This document shows positions 1 to 10,030 of a stretch of DNA of 41,741 nucleotides, piece after piece; the first letter of the stretch is position 1; the number at the start of each line of letters is the position of its first letter. The notes beneath the pieces were generated by a model. It was not told the origin of the DNA, searched no databases, and was given only the letters and a program-made list of their open reading frames with translations. The position numbers and the translations under genes were made by a program. The DNA is from Acidobacteriota bacterium (GTDB taxonomy: Bacteria > Actinomycetota > Actinomycetes > Actinomycetales > Microbacteriaceae): positions 1 through 41,741 of the forward strand of contig JABBOD010000001.1 in NCBI GenBank assembly GCA_019351995.1, given 5' to 3'.

Positions 1-117
1 ATGTGGTCGCCATGACGCCGAGGCGACGTGGAATCGTGAGGCAAGGGCGACCAGGCCTCGAGAACGGTACGGAATCGACAAGGTCCGCGTTGCATTGGCA
101 CAGATGGCTTCCATTGC

Positions 118-130
118 TGCCATTTCGGCA
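118..130. promoter_or_regulatory. Putative PucR-type operator upstream of the glutamate dehydrogenase gene
   Basis: TGCCATTTCGGCA has TGCCA-N3-(C/T)GGCA symmetry with one mismatch between the arms. It lies 77 bp before the dehydrogenase start. It resembles the perfect palindromes at 5314-5326 and 6939-6951, which flank the pucR gene. A nearby TTGGCACAGA (96-105) shares TGGCACAGA with the sequence at 5322-5330. Binding by PucR is inferred. The rest of 1-207 shows no convincing gene. Confidence 0.4.
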
Positions 131-207
131 CGGCGCGTGGGCTGGTTCGGGTTCTACGTTGGCGTGTACCGGAGGCGTCGGTTCCCTCCACGACTCGAAG
201 GAGAGAA

Positions 208-1544
<1,337 letters not shown>

Positions 1545-1554
<10 letters not shown>

Positions 1555-2171
1555 TCCTCTGATGCGGGGGGCGCCGGACGCACCCGCACTTCGATGGGTC
1601 CAGGAGCCCGGTTGATCCCGGTGACGTCCTGCGGGCAGGCGCTCACGACGAGCCACAGATCCATGACCGCCCGCAGGGTCACGGAGTCACCCGGCATGGT
1701 TTCGGTGGCCAACCATTGTATTCTTCCGGCCGCGTCAGCGGGAGTGTTCATGAAGAGATTGATCGGCTGCGGTACCGCGATCTCGTGGAAGCCTGCCGCC
1801 GCCATCTGCGCGATCAAGTTCTCCTGGCACGAGGCGTGCCACCCTGCGACACCAAGCTGTTCGTATCGGGTTGGATCGCAGGCTGCGATCAGCAGGTCGT
1901 GGATTCCGGGAGAGTCGTCAGCCACCAGTTGCAGGATCGGGCGCCGTCGATTCGTGACGAAACTCTCTCCGATCGCCGGAAAAAGTCCGCCGACTTCGAC
2001 GCGGGTGTGCTCGGCCGAGTGGAACTCGCTCACATCTGAGGCGTTGAAAGCCCACGTGTCCACAATTTGACCGCCGCCGAGGTCGATCACCTCGACCTCG
2101 GCGCCGGCCTCCACGCGGAGAGCAAGACCGGAGCGCGCCGCAACGACGTGTCGCCCCGTCGCCTCGCTCAC
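1545..2171 (-). CDS. DUF1989 family protein (urea-carboxylase-associated / carboxyguanidine deiminase-like)
   Basis: A 208-residue protein of the DUF1989 family (PF09347). Family hallmarks are visible: an early DTWAF motif, SEFHSAEHTR, then HDLLIAACDPTRYEQLG, GWHASCQENL and INLFMNTP. The Cys and His residues of the middle motifs are plausible metal ligands. Some family members form the CgdAB carboxyguanidine deiminase of guanidine degradation. Others sit beside urea carboxylase and are uncharacterised. Here there is no urea carboxylase or guanidine carboxylase, so the substrate is unknown. The chosen GTG shares its first G with the last base of the amidase TAG (TAGTG), which implies translational coupling. 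The frame is open further upstream, but that part overlaps amidase coding sequence. The gene is last in the permease-amidase-DUF1989 group and overlaps the convergent dehydrogenase gene by 10 bp. Confidence 0.8.
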
Positions 2172-3586
2172 TAGGTGAGCCCCAGGCCTTCCGGCGTGTA
2201 TGGCATGTACCCTGGCGCGCTCAGTGCCCAAGGGTGTGCCTGCTCCCATCGGCGCGCAATCTCCAGCAGCCATCGGTCGCTGAAACGAGGTCCCGTCAAT
2301 TGCAGGCCGAACGGCACTCCGTTCTGATGGCGTCCCGCCGGCAGCGAAATGGCAGGATTCCCGGTGATGTTCTGGATGACCGTGTTGAGTGCGTCGGGCA
2401 GGGTGCCCGGTTTCGTCAGGCTCTCCGCGACGCCGTCGGGCGTCAATCCGGTGATGCCCAGTGTCGGCGTCACCAAGATGGCATCGTGGCCGAGCAAGGC
2501 GTCGAGCTCTGCGGTGTACACGAATCGAGCACGTCTCGCAGCGATGTAGCGTTCGGTGGTTTGCTCCAAACCGAATCGCATGTGGCCGAGAAATACCGGG
2601 TCGAGGATGTCAGCGTTGGACTCGATGAAGTCCCGGCCGAGCTGGTGCGCCTGCTCTACTCCGCACAGAATGAACCAGTCGGTGTCGGGGTTACCCGAGG
2701 TGAACAGGGACGAGGGAGATACTCTTTCTGCTTCCTGGCCGAGGCAGATTTCAAGACGCTCGAGCGCCGTGTCGAAACACGCCTGCACATCGGCGGGCAG
2801 CGGTCCCCAGTCGTAGGTGCGCGGCGCGGCCAGCAAACGCGGCGGCCCGAATGTCTCGGGGGCACGGAGTGCGCACCGCGGGACCGCGTTCGGGTCCCCC
2901 GGAACCGGTCCGGAGATCAGGTCGAGCAACAGCTCCACGTCGTCGACACTGGTGCCCATCGGCCCATCCGTCGACAGGTCGATCCATGCGGGAATCGGAC
3001 TCCGAGGCACCACACCGACGGTCGGCTTGAGCCCGACGAGCCCGCACAGGGCAGCGGGGATCCGAATGGACCCGCCTCCATCGGTCGCCGTGGCCAGCGG
3101 CGCGAACCCGGCTGCCAGCGCGGCGGCCGACCCGCCGCTTGACCCTCCCGGGGACCATTCGGGCGACCAGGGGTTGCGTGTGTCGCCGAACAGTCGGTTG
3201 GACGTGTAGGCCTCGAACGAGTACTCAGGGGTGTTCGTCTTCCCGATCACCACCGCATCGGCCGCCATCAACCGCGCGGGGACGTGCCCCGATTGATCTG
3301 CCGGAGCGGCTTCTCGACGAGTCAACGAGCCATGGGTAGTTCGCAAGCCCGCGACGTCCTCGATGTCTTTGACGAGCAGTGGCAGTCCTGCGAGCGCACC
3401 GAGCTGTTCGCCACGTTGACGACGGGAGTCGATCTGTGCGGCGGTACGCAGTGCCTTTTCTTCATCCATCAGCACCACCGCACCGAGCTGTGCGTTCGAT
3501 GCGGCGATCCGTGCGATCGACTCGGTGACGAGTGCAGTGCTTGACACTGTGCCACCGCGGACCATGGCGGCCAACTCTCGCAACAT
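2171..3586 (-). CDS. Amidase signature family amidohydrolase
   Basis: A 471-residue soluble amidase that hydrolyses a carboxamide to acid plus ammonia (or amine). The full Ser-cisSer-Lys machinery of the amidase-signature family is present: Lys in LPLLVKDIEDVAG, the glycine/serine loop PGGSSGGSAAALAAGF, and the nucleophile region DGGGSIRIPAALCGLVGLKP. Length is normal. The ATG has AAGGAG seven bases upstream. The gene lies 110 bp after the NCS1 permease, a gap that contains a strong hairpin, and it overlaps DUF1989 by one base. Family members act on many amides, and the sequence alone does not give the substrate. With an NCS1 importer, a DUF1989 protein and a GABA-to-succinate branch nearby, a nitrogen-rich heterocycle-derived or guanidino amide is a reasonable guess only. 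Allophanate hydrolase is unlikely because the extra C-terminal domain is absent. Confidence 0.88.
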   Translation of the reverse strand: MLRELAAMVRGGTVSSTALVTESIARIAASNAQLGAVVLMDEEKALRTAAQIDSRRQRGEQLGALAGLPLLVKDIEDVAGLRTTHGSLTRREAAPADQSGHVPARLMAADAVVIGKTNTPEYSFEAYTSNRLFGDTRNPWSPEWSPGGSSGGSAAALAAGFAPLATATDGGGSIRIPAALCGLVGLKPTVGVVPRSPIPAWIDLSTDGPMGTSVDDVELLLDLISGPVPGDPNAVPRCALRAPETFGPPRLLAAPRTYDWGPLPADVQACFDTALERLEICLGQEAERVSPSSLFTSGNPDTDWFILCGVEQAHQLGRDFIESNADILDPVFLGHMRFGLEQTTERYIAARRARFVYTAELDALLGHDAILVTPTLGITGLTPDGVAESLTKPGTLPDALNTVIQNITGNPAISLPAGRHQNGVPFGLQLTGPRFSDRWLLEIARRWEQAHPWALSAPGYMPYTPEGLGLT

Positions 3587-3640
3587 GTGGCTCCTTCAGT
3601 CGGGGATGAGCTTCGGTGTTTCGCTGGCAACCTCATGACC

Positions 3641-3685
3641 CATCGAGGGGGCCCGGGTGACAGTGCGTCACCGGCCCCCTCGATG
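3641..3685 (-). terminator. Strong hairpin after the permease gene (attenuator or terminator without U-tract)
   Basis: CATCGAGGGGG (3641-3651) pairs perfectly with CCCCCTCGATG (3675-3685). The inner arms GGTGAC (3656-3661) and GTCACC (3667-3672) extend the stem around an AGTGC loop. The structure starts 11 bases after the permease stop, in the gap before the amidase gene. No T-run follows on the minus strand. It may therefore be a stem-only actinobacterial terminator, a partial attenuator, or an mRNA-stabilising 3' end that makes permease and amidase levels differ. Confidence 0.65.
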
Positions 3686-3696
3686 TTCTTCTTGCG

Positions 3697-5184
3697 CTAG
3701 TCGATGATGCTGCCGGCGAGGTCCTCCAGCTCGTTGTCGGGTACTTCGAGCGCCGCTGCCTGTGAGTCGGCGAGCGCCTTCTCCGCCTTCAGGTCGAGGC
3801 TGCGGGTCAACAGCCAATACAGAACGGCAGAGACGGGCAGCCCGATGAACAGCGAGATGTCCACGCCGCCCATCGCCTTCGAGAGGAAGCCCTCGTAGAA
3901 GCCGGCGATGTTGAAGAACGGGGTCATGCAGATGAAGCCGACCAGGTAGGCCGTGATGCCTTGCCAGCCCCAACGCCCGTAGATGCCGCGCGGCTTGAAG
4001 ATTTCCGCAATCGCGTAGTGGCCCTTCCGCACGATGAAGTAGTCGGTCAGGTTGACGGCCGTCCAGGGGATGAAGAAGTACAGCACCAGGAACAAGAACC
4101 CGGAGAAGTACGTCGCGAAGCTGTCGAACACGAAGACGGCGACGATGCCCGAGAGCGCCGCCGTGATCGCAACCGTTACGACTCGAATCCCGAGTGTTGC
4201 CTTGACCTTCTTGACGCTGTCGATCGATGAGATGAGCGTCAGTGATCCGCCGTACATGTTCAGGACGAGAACGGCGACAAGGCCGAGCGCGAATACGATC
4301 AGGGCGATGACCCCGAAGCCCGGGAACAGGTCGTTCGACACGGTGTAGAGCGCCGCGACGGGATCGCCGGCGTTGAAGTCCTTCACCGCTGCGGCAAGAT
4401 AGGCGCCGATCGACATGATCCAGGCGCCACCGATGGCACTGCCCCAGAATGTCCAGCGGAACGTCTGGGTCGTCGGGGTGGTCGAGGGCAGATAACGCGA
4501 GTAGTCGGACACGTAGATGGCCCAGGAAATCTGGTAGCCGGCCACAACGCCGAGCTGGGCGAAGAACGCGAGCGGCGAGAAGTGAGTGAGATCGAACGCT
4601 CCGGCTGGCAACCGCAGGTGCACCAGTGCCGAGATCGAAACAAGCAGCATGATCGCCACGGTCAGATACACGAGGTACCGTTCCATTCGATGGATGAGGT
4701 CGTATCCGAACAGTGCGATCGCCGCTCCCACGATGGTGATCAGAATCGCCCAGACCGGCCCGAACGATGCAGGAGCATGAGTCGCCTGCGTCAGGGCCTG
4801 CCCCGCCAACACCGTGTTGAACACGTTGAATCCTGCGTACTGCAGGAACGCGAACAGCCACACCAGAAGCGCGCCGATGTAACCGAACTGCGGACGCGAC
4901 TGCACCATCTGAGGTAGTCCCAGCTTGGGACCCTGCGACGAGTGCGCCGCCATGAAGAACGTGCCGATGACGAGCCCGGCCAGGATCGCGATAATCGACC
5001 AGATCAGGTTGCCGCCCAGCGAGAAGCTGACGACCCCGACAGCGAGGGTCGCGATCTGCGCATTGCTCATGAACCACAGCGGGCCGACGTGCCAGACCTT
5101 TCCGTGCCGCTCGATCTTCGGAACGTAATCGATGGAACGCACTTCAAGGCCCCTGGATCGGTCCTTGGTGGTAGTGGAACTCAC
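3697..5184 (-). CDS. NCS1 family purine/cytosine-type permease
   Basis: A 495-residue integral membrane transporter of the nucleobase-cation-symport-1 family (cytosine, purine, allantoin, hydantoin and related compounds). A charged cytoplasmic N-terminus of about 35 residues is followed by roughly 12 hydrophobic segments. Family features include WFMSNAQIATLAVGVVSFSLGG in the first helices, GLPQMVQSRPQFGYIGA, and WTAVNLTDYFIVRKGHYAI late in the protein, with a charged C-terminal tail. The start is GTG with AAAGGAG just upstream. It is first in a leftward group with amidase and DUF1989, so the imported compound is probably their substrate. Two TGCCA-type operator sequences lie 100-142 bp upstream. 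The exact substrate within NCS1 cannot be read from the sequence. Confidence 0.88.
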   Translation of the reverse strand: MSSTTTKDRSRGLEVRSIDYVPKIERHGKVWHVGPLWFMSNAQIATLAVGVVSFSLGGNLIWSIIAILAGLVIGTFFMAAHSSQGPKLGLPQMVQSRPQFGYIGALLVWLFAFLQYAGFNVFNTVLAGQALTQATHAPASFGPVWAILITIVGAAIALFGYDLIHRMERYLVYLTVAIMLLVSISALVHLRLPAGAFDLTHFSPLAFFAQLGVVAGYQISWAIYVSDYSRYLPSTTPTTQTFRWTFWGSAIGGAWIMSIGAYLAAAVKDFNAGDPVAALYTVSNDLFPGFGVIALIVFALGLVAVLVLNMYGGSLTLISSIDSVKKVKATLGIRVVTVAITAALSGIVAVFVFDSFATYFSGFLFLVLYFFIPWTAVNLTDYFIVRKGHYAIAEIFKPRGIYGRWGWQGITAYLVGFICMTPFFNIAGFYEGFLSKAMGGVDISLFIGLPVSAVLYWLLTRSLDLKAEKALADSQAAALEVPDNELEDLAGSIID

Positions 5185-5284
5185 TTCTTTCTCCTTTGAA
5201 AGACCGCCCGGAATGGTGTCCCGTCAGCGATGACAGGCGCGGCGCTTGCGTGTCAGGTTATTGGTGCACCCTGTCCGGGCGCTA

Positions 5285-5297
5285 TGCCAGATCGGAA
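5285..5297. promoter_or_regulatory. Imperfect second copy of the PucR-type operator
   Basis: TGCCAGATCGGAA. Read on the minus strand its right part, ATCTGGCA, is identical to the right part of the gabT operator at 6939-6951. It starts 29 bp before the start of the perfect palindrome at 5314-5326, so the two may bind as a pair in front of the permease gene. Confidence 0.35.
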
Positions 5298-5313
5298 CAC
5301 ATCCGCCGTAGGC

Positions 5314-5326
5314 TGCCAATATGGCA
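5314..5326. promoter_or_regulatory. Putative PucR operator, permease promoter
   Basis: TGCCAATATGGCA is a perfect 5-bp inverted repeat with a 3-bp centre. It lies in the 171-bp gap between the pucR stop and the permease start. The same 13-bp pattern, differing in one central base (TGCCAATCTGGCA), lies between pucR and gabT. This links both promoters to one regulator, most simply the PucR protein encoded between them. Confidence 0.6.
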
Positions 5327-5355
5327 CAGACCCTCGCGGAGGTTGAGCCAGCCGC

Positions 5356-6885
5356 TCACGCACGCGGTGTCGCCTGCCCCAGAGCGCTACCGGGCTCGAA
5401 CTCGAGCGCGTACAGGAGCGACCACAGCTGAGCCCGGTCGCCGAAGCTGTCCACCGAGAGCCCGAGCTTCTTCGCGACGGTCTCTACTCGCTTCTTGAGG
5501 CTGTGCCGGTGGATGCCGAGCTCCGCGGCCGCGCTGTCCCAGACCCCGTTGTGATCGAGCCAGACGACCGTGTTCGCGAGCATTTCCCGCCCAGAGTCAT
5601 CTGACAACAGCGGCGAAAGCCTCGCAACTGCGAGTTCGATCATCTCGTCGCTCGAGACGATGCCGAGAAAAGCACTGTCGCTCACCGAGGCGAAGCTGAC
5701 CACGCTGGGCGGAGTCGATGAGGTGCGCGCGAGGGCTTGCTTGGCCTGGGCGAGGGCGGGTCCAAGGCGGGAGAGCGTGGTCGGGTCCGAGACGCCGGCG
5801 GAGGCCTGCTGCTCGCCGAGAAAGCTCTCGAGAGACATCCATTCGTCCTCGCCCACAAGAATGACGAGGTCCTTCCCGCTCGGGGCGAGGAACAACCGCG
5901 AGACCGGGCCGGTCGCGAGTCGCTCGACCGCATCGAGGAACCACGGCGGCTGGCCTTCCAGCCTACACAGGACCACTCGGATTGCCTCGCGGGGCAGGTG
6001 TGGAACCGCGCGAAGCACGATGTCCGTTCGACCGGCGATGAGCAGCGACAACAGCTCCGCATGCAGCGGCATCAGGTCTCCGCGGCGCATGCGCCCTTGT
6101 GCAAGAGAGATCTCCACCAGCGCGACCGCGGTGGTGATCACGCCCCGTGCCGCGGCATCCGGCTGGGACCCGACGATCGCAAGGACGCCGCCGAGACCTC
6201 CGCGCGGACCCAGCGTTTGGAAGGTGGCCAGTTCCGAGCCGATGCCGACGGTGCTCGATGCACGGTTGGTCGCCCGCAGCAGCCTCGCTGCTTCTGCCGC
6301 GAGCGCGCCAAGGTCCTCGCCGAATCCGCTCGGCGACAGATCGGTGTCGAGCGAGCCATCCTTGCTGAACACGGCAACGCGGGCACCGAGCTGCTGCGCA
6401 AGTGTTGCGAGCACTCCTGGCAGCCCGCGCTGACTCACCGCGGCGAGCGAGATCGCGCGCTGTGCCGCGAGTGCCCAATCGTTCCGCTCGCGCGCCTCGC
6501 GCGCGATGTAGTCCGCTGTCCACCGTGCCAGCGCGATGAATGGCGTCTTGTACGGAACCTCGATGAGCGTGAGACGCGCACGCTTGCAGGCTGCGATCAG
6601 TTCGACCGGCGTGCCCGATCGGATCACCTCGGTGCCGAAGCCGAGCGCCACGATGCCCCGCTCGAGCAATCGGGTGACGTACGCCCGATATTCCGAAGGC
6701 GGTGCACCCTCACCGAACTGGGTGCCGACGGTCAAGAGCATCTGGCCGTTCTCGAGAAACGGGGTCGGGTCGACGAGGTCGGAGCTGTGGACCCACTGGA
6801 TCGGCTGATCGATGGATTCTCCCTCGCACATCAGGCGGAGACGAAGCGAAGGCTCCGCGAGCATGCGACGAGTGGTGGCTGGCAC
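5356..6885 (-). CDS. PucR family transcriptional regulator
   Basis: A 509-residue regulator. The N-terminal PucR domain starts almost at once (RRMLAEPSLRLRLMCEGES, then IQWVHSSDL and GQMLLTVG) and spans about residues 1-125. A central GGDEF-like/CdaR sensory region follows. The C-terminal HTH_30 domain (about residues 440-505) contains TVVWLDHNGVWDSAAAELG and HRHSLKKRVETVAKKLGL. The frame is open to 7068, but family alignment favours GTG 6885. That start has no Shine-Dalgarno sequence, and a TAGCCT hexamer lies seven bases upstream, which fits a leaderless transcript. PucR proteins usually activate purine, amino-acid or GABA catabolic genes. This one sits between the permease and gab promoters, and both carry the same palindrome, so it probably controls both. 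The inducer is unknown. Confidence 0.85.
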   Translation of the reverse strand: MPATTRRMLAEPSLRLRLMCEGESIDQPIQWVHSSDLVDPTPFLENGQMLLTVGTQFGEGAPPSEYRAYVTRLLERGIVALGFGTEVIRSGTPVELIAACKRARLTLIEVPYKTPFIALARWTADYIAREARERNDWALAAQRAISLAAVSQRGLPGVLATLAQQLGARVAVFSKDGSLDTDLSPSGFGEDLGALAAEAARLLRATNRASSTVGIGSELATFQTLGPRGGLGGVLAIVGSQPDAAARGVITTAVALVEISLAQGRMRRGDLMPLHAELLSLLIAGRTDIVLRAVPHLPREAIRVVLCRLEGQPPWFLDAVERLATGPVSRLFLAPSGKDLVILVGEDEWMSLESFLGEQQASAGVSDPTTLSRLGPALAQAKQALARTSSTPPSVVSFASVSDSAFLGIVSSDEMIELAVARLSPLLSDDSGREMLANTVVWLDHNGVWDSAAAELGIHRHSLKKRVETVAKKLGLSVDSFGDRAQLWSLLYALEFEPGSALGQATPRA

Positions 6886-6938
6886 GGTGACCAGGCTAAG
6901 CCCACTGAGCGACCAAGTGGCAACTACTGATGCCGAAA

Positions 6939-6951
6939 TGCCAATCTGGCA
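6939..6951. promoter_or_regulatory. Putative PucR operator between pucR and gabT
   Basis: TGCCAATCTGGCA is a perfect TGCCA-N3-TGGCA palindrome in the divergent pucR/gabT promoter region, 89 bp before the gabT start and 53 bp before the pucR start. Extra half-sites (TGGCA at 6918-6922, TGCCG at 6931-6935) are close by. Its match to 5314-5326 is the main evidence. Confidence 0.6.
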
Positions 6952-7040
6952 CGGTACCTTCCGGGATGCCGCACGTACGGTGAGACGTGCTGGCGCATCT
7001 ACCGCGTGCGACCCGCTCATCTCAATGGGGAGGACCGACC

Positions 7041-8396
7041 ATGACTTCGACCATCCACACAGTGCCAATCGGTGGGCCGACGCTTGCGCAGGAACTGAAA
7101 CTTGTGACCGAAGTGCCCGGTCCGCGATCGCGCGAGATTCTCGCTCGAAAGAACGCGGCCGTTCCTCGCGGAGTGGGCATCAATGTGCCCGTCTTCGTCG
7201 TCGCCGCCGGTGGTGGCGTTCTTGTCGATGTCGATGGGAACTCGTTGATCGACCTCGGCTCGGGGATCGCCGTGACAGGAGTCGGCAACGCTGCGCCGAG
7301 CGTTGTCGCCGCGGTCGCGGCCCAGGCGGCGCAGTTCACGCATACCTGCTTCACGATCACCGGCTACGAGGGCTATGTCGAGGTGGCAGAAGCGCTCAAT
7401 CGGTTGGTACCGGGTGATTTCGAGAAGCGCACTGCGCTCTTCAACTCGGGCGCCGAAGCGGTGGAGAATGCGGTGAAGATCGCCCGCTCGTATACCGGGC
7501 GGCAGGCCATCATCGCCTTCGACCACGCTTACCACGGACGCACCAATCTCACGATGGCGCTCACCGCGAAGTCCATGCCGTACAAGAGCGGGTTCGGGCC
7601 ATTCGCGCCGGAGGTGTACCGCGCGCAGATGTCATACCCCTACCGGGACGGCGGAGTGAGCGGAGCCGAGGCCGCTCGTCGGGCCATCTCGCAGATCGAG
7701 AAGCAGGTTGGTGCCGCCAACACCGCGGCGATCCTGATCGAACCGATTCAGGGCGAAGGCGGTTTTGTTGTTCCTGCCGATGGCTTCCTGCCGGCGCTTG
7801 CCGCCTGGGCCAACGACAACGACGTCGTCCTCATCCTCGACGAGGTGCAAACCGGGTTTGCGCGCACGGGTGACATGTTCGCGAGCGAGCACGAGGGCGT
7901 GATCGGCGACCTGGTTGTCACCGCGAAGGGCATTGCCGGCGGACTGCCGCTGTCGGCTGTCACGGGCCGAGCCGAGATCATGGATGCTCCGCATGTCGGC
8001 GGACTCGGCGGAACGTACGCCGGCAACCCGATTGCGTGCGCGGCGGCGATCGCGGCGATCGCCTCCTTCGAACAGGACGGTCTCGTCGAACGCGCCCGCG
8101 AGATCGGCGTGCTGTTGCGAGACCGCCTGAGCGGTCTCGCGTCGAAAGATCCGCGCATCGGCGACGTCCGCGGCCGCGGAGCGATGGTGGCGATCGAACT
8201 GGTCGATCCCGTCACGGGCGACCCGGACGCCGCGCTGACCAGCAGGATCGCTGCCGCATGTCACGCCGCAGGAGCTGTTGTTCTGACGGCGGGAACCTAT
8301 GGCAACGTCATCCGCTTTCTCCCGCCCCTCACTATTTCCGATGACCTTCTCGATACGGGGTTGGACATCGTCGCGGCCGCGCTCGCAGCGAAGTGA
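7041..8396 (+). CDS. gabT: 4-aminobutyrate (GABA) aminotransferase family, class III PLP enzyme
   Basis: A 451-residue class III aminotransferase expected to convert GABA plus 2-oxoglutarate to succinate semialdehyde plus glutamate. The fold-type I signature is complete: NSGAEAVENAVKIAR (phosphate-binding loop), FDHAYHGRTN, IEPIQGEGGF, LILDEVQTGFARTG (Asp that contacts the PLP ring) and AKGIAGGLPLSAV with the PLP lysine at about residue 296. Length is normal for GabT. ATG 7041 was chosen over an upstream in-frame start because GGGGAGGA precedes it at good spacing. The gene is divergent from pucR and has its palindrome upstream. gabD follows after 152 bp. Related enzymes use 5-aminovalerate, beta-alanine or putrescine, so GABA is the likely but unproven substrate. 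Confidence 0.87.
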   Translation: MTSTIHTVPIGGPTLAQELKLVTEVPGPRSREILARKNAAVPRGVGINVPVFVVAAGGGVLVDVDGNSLIDLGSGIAVTGVGNAAPSVVAAVAAQAAQFTHTCFTITGYEGYVEVAEALNRLVPGDFEKRTALFNSGAEAVENAVKIARSYTGRQAIIAFDHAYHGRTNLTMALTAKSMPYKSGFGPFAPEVYRAQMSYPYRDGGVSGAEAARRAISQIEKQVGAANTAAILIEPIQGEGGFVVPADGFLPALAAWANDNDVVLILDEVQTGFARTGDMFASEHEGVIGDLVVTAKGIAGGLPLSAVTGRAEIMDAPHVGGLGGTYAGNPIACAAAIAAIASFEQDGLVERAREIGVLLRDRLSGLASKDPRIGDVRGRGAMVAIELVDPVTGDPDAALTSRIAAACHAAGAVVLTAGTYGNVIRFLPPLTISDDLLDTGLDIVAAALAAK

Positions 8397-8548
8397 GCGT
8401 TCTCGAGCTTCCACCACCCGGATAGCGACCGCGGCAACGGCCGCTCCGCCGACCACGCAACCTGACGATGCGCACCGAGCCGATGGGCAGGCGCGCGACC
8501 GCCCGCATGTCCTGCCGCACCACCACCGAAACCAGAGAGCCAGTGTTC

Positions 8549-10003
8549 ATGTCGCTTCACACCGCAACCCCGATCTCACTCAGCCAGATGTTCATCGGCG
8601 GCCGCTGGACGGCCGCCGAGAACGACCGCACCTTCAGCGTGTACGACCCCGCAACCGGCGAAGTACTCGCGACGGTTCCCGACGCGTCGCCTGCCGACGG
8701 GCTGAGCGCGCTGGACGCCGCGGTGAATGCCGCCGCGGAGTGGGCCGCGACGCCGGCCCGTCGCCGAGCAGACATACTGCGGCGCGCGTTTGACCTGTTG
8801 ATCGAGCGCCGCGAAGATTTCGCCACGCTCATCACCAGAGAGATGGGCAAGCCGCTTGCCGAGGCGCGAGGCGAAGTCGTGTACGGAGCAGAGTTTCTCC
8901 GCTGGTTCAGTGAAGAAGCCGTGCGCATCGACGGTCGCTGGAGTTCCAACCCAGAGGGCACCGGCACCTCCATCATTTCCCATCGGCCTGTCGGACCAAG
9001 CCTGCTGATCACCCCGTGGAATTTTCCACTCGCGATGGCCACACGAAAGATCGCGCCCGCCTTGGCCGCGGGCTGCACGGCCGTCGTCAAGCCTGCTGAG
9101 CTGACTCCTCTCACGACTCTCGCCTTCGCCGGATTGCTCGAAGAGGTCGGCTTGCCTGCCGGGGTCCTCAATGTCATTACAACGACGCGATCGAGTGAGG
9201 TGTGTGCTCCGATCATCGCCGACTCCCGGCTGCGCAAGCTGAGCTTCACTGGGTCGACGGCCGTGGGCAGTGCGCTGCTCAAGCAGGCCGCAGATGGCAT
9301 CCTCCGCACCTCGATGGAGCTGGGCGGCAATGCCCCGTTCGTGGTTTTCGAGGACGCCGATCTCGATGCCGCAGTGGATGGTGCGATGATCGCCAAGTTC
9401 CGCAACATGGGCCAGGCCTGTACCGCCGCGAATCGGTTCATCGTGCACGAGAGTGTCGCTGCCGAGTTCGTCGAGCGCCTGGCCGCACGGGTGTCGCAGT
9501 TGAAGCTCGGGCACGGCATCGAAGAAGGTGTCACCATCGGGCCGCTCATCAATGAGAAAGCCGTGAGCAACGTGCACGATCTCGTCAGTGACGCGGTAGC
9601 GCGGGGCGCGAGGGTCGTGAGCGGCGGTGTCCCCCTCGACGGAATCGGGTCCTTCTTCGAACCGACGATTCTCGCCTCGGTCCCGGCGGGTGCCCGTGTT
9701 CTCACGGAAGAGATCTTTGGACCGGTGTTGCCGATCACGACATTCTCGAGTGACAGTGAGGCGATCGAGCTCGCCAACGACACCGTGTACGGCCTGGTTG
9801 CCTACACGTACACACGGGACCTGGCACGGATGCAGCGCGTCATCGCGGAGATCAACACGGGAATGATGGGCATCAACGCGGGGATCGTCTCGAACGCGTC
9901 CGCACCGTTCGGTGGCGTCAAGCAATCCGGGCTCGGCCGCGAGGGCGGCAGTGAAGGCATCGACGAATACCTCGACACGAAATACACACTGCTGGCGAGC
10001 TGA
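8549..10003 (+). CDS. gabD: Succinate-semialdehyde dehydrogenase (NAD(P)+)
   Basis: A 484-residue aldehyde dehydrogenase that oxidises succinate semialdehyde to succinate, the second step of GABA catabolism. Catalytic residues are in place: Glu257 in MELGGNAPF and Cys291 in GQACTAANR, close to E254/C288 of E. coli GabD. SLLITPWNFPLAMATRKIAPA, FTGSTAVGSALL and EEIFGPVLPI are typical, and GGVKQSGLGREGG ends the family signature. ATG 8549 aligns with the usual start; an open frame extends to 8468. The ribosome-binding site is weak, so coupling to gabT across the 152-bp gap is uncertain. It is convergent with hutI, 27 bp away. A neighbouring gabT makes the SSADH assignment stronger than a generic aldehyde dehydrogenase call. 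Confidence 0.87.
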   Translation: MSLHTATPISLSQMFIGGRWTAAENDRTFSVYDPATGEVLATVPDASPADGLSALDAAVNAAAEWAATPARRRADILRRAFDLLIERREDFATLITREMGKPLAEARGEVVYGAEFLRWFSEEAVRIDGRWSSNPEGTGTSIISHRPVGPSLLITPWNFPLAMATRKIAPALAAGCTAVVKPAELTPLTTLAFAGLLEEVGLPAGVLNVITTTRSSEVCAPIIADSRLRKLSFTGSTAVGSALLKQAADGILRTSMELGGNAPFVVFEDADLDAAVDGAMIAKFRNMGQACTAANRFIVHESVAAEFVERLAARVSQLKLGHGIEEGVTIGPLINEKAVSNVHDLVSDAVARGARVVSGGVPLDGIGSFFEPTILASVPAGARVLTEEIFGPVLPITTFSSDSEAIELANDTVYGLVAYTYTRDLARMQRVIAEINTGMMGINAGIVSNASAPFGGVKQSGLGREGGSEGIDEYLDTKYTLLAS

Positions 10004-10030
10004 TTCCGTGGCTGCGTGTTCGCGGGATCG

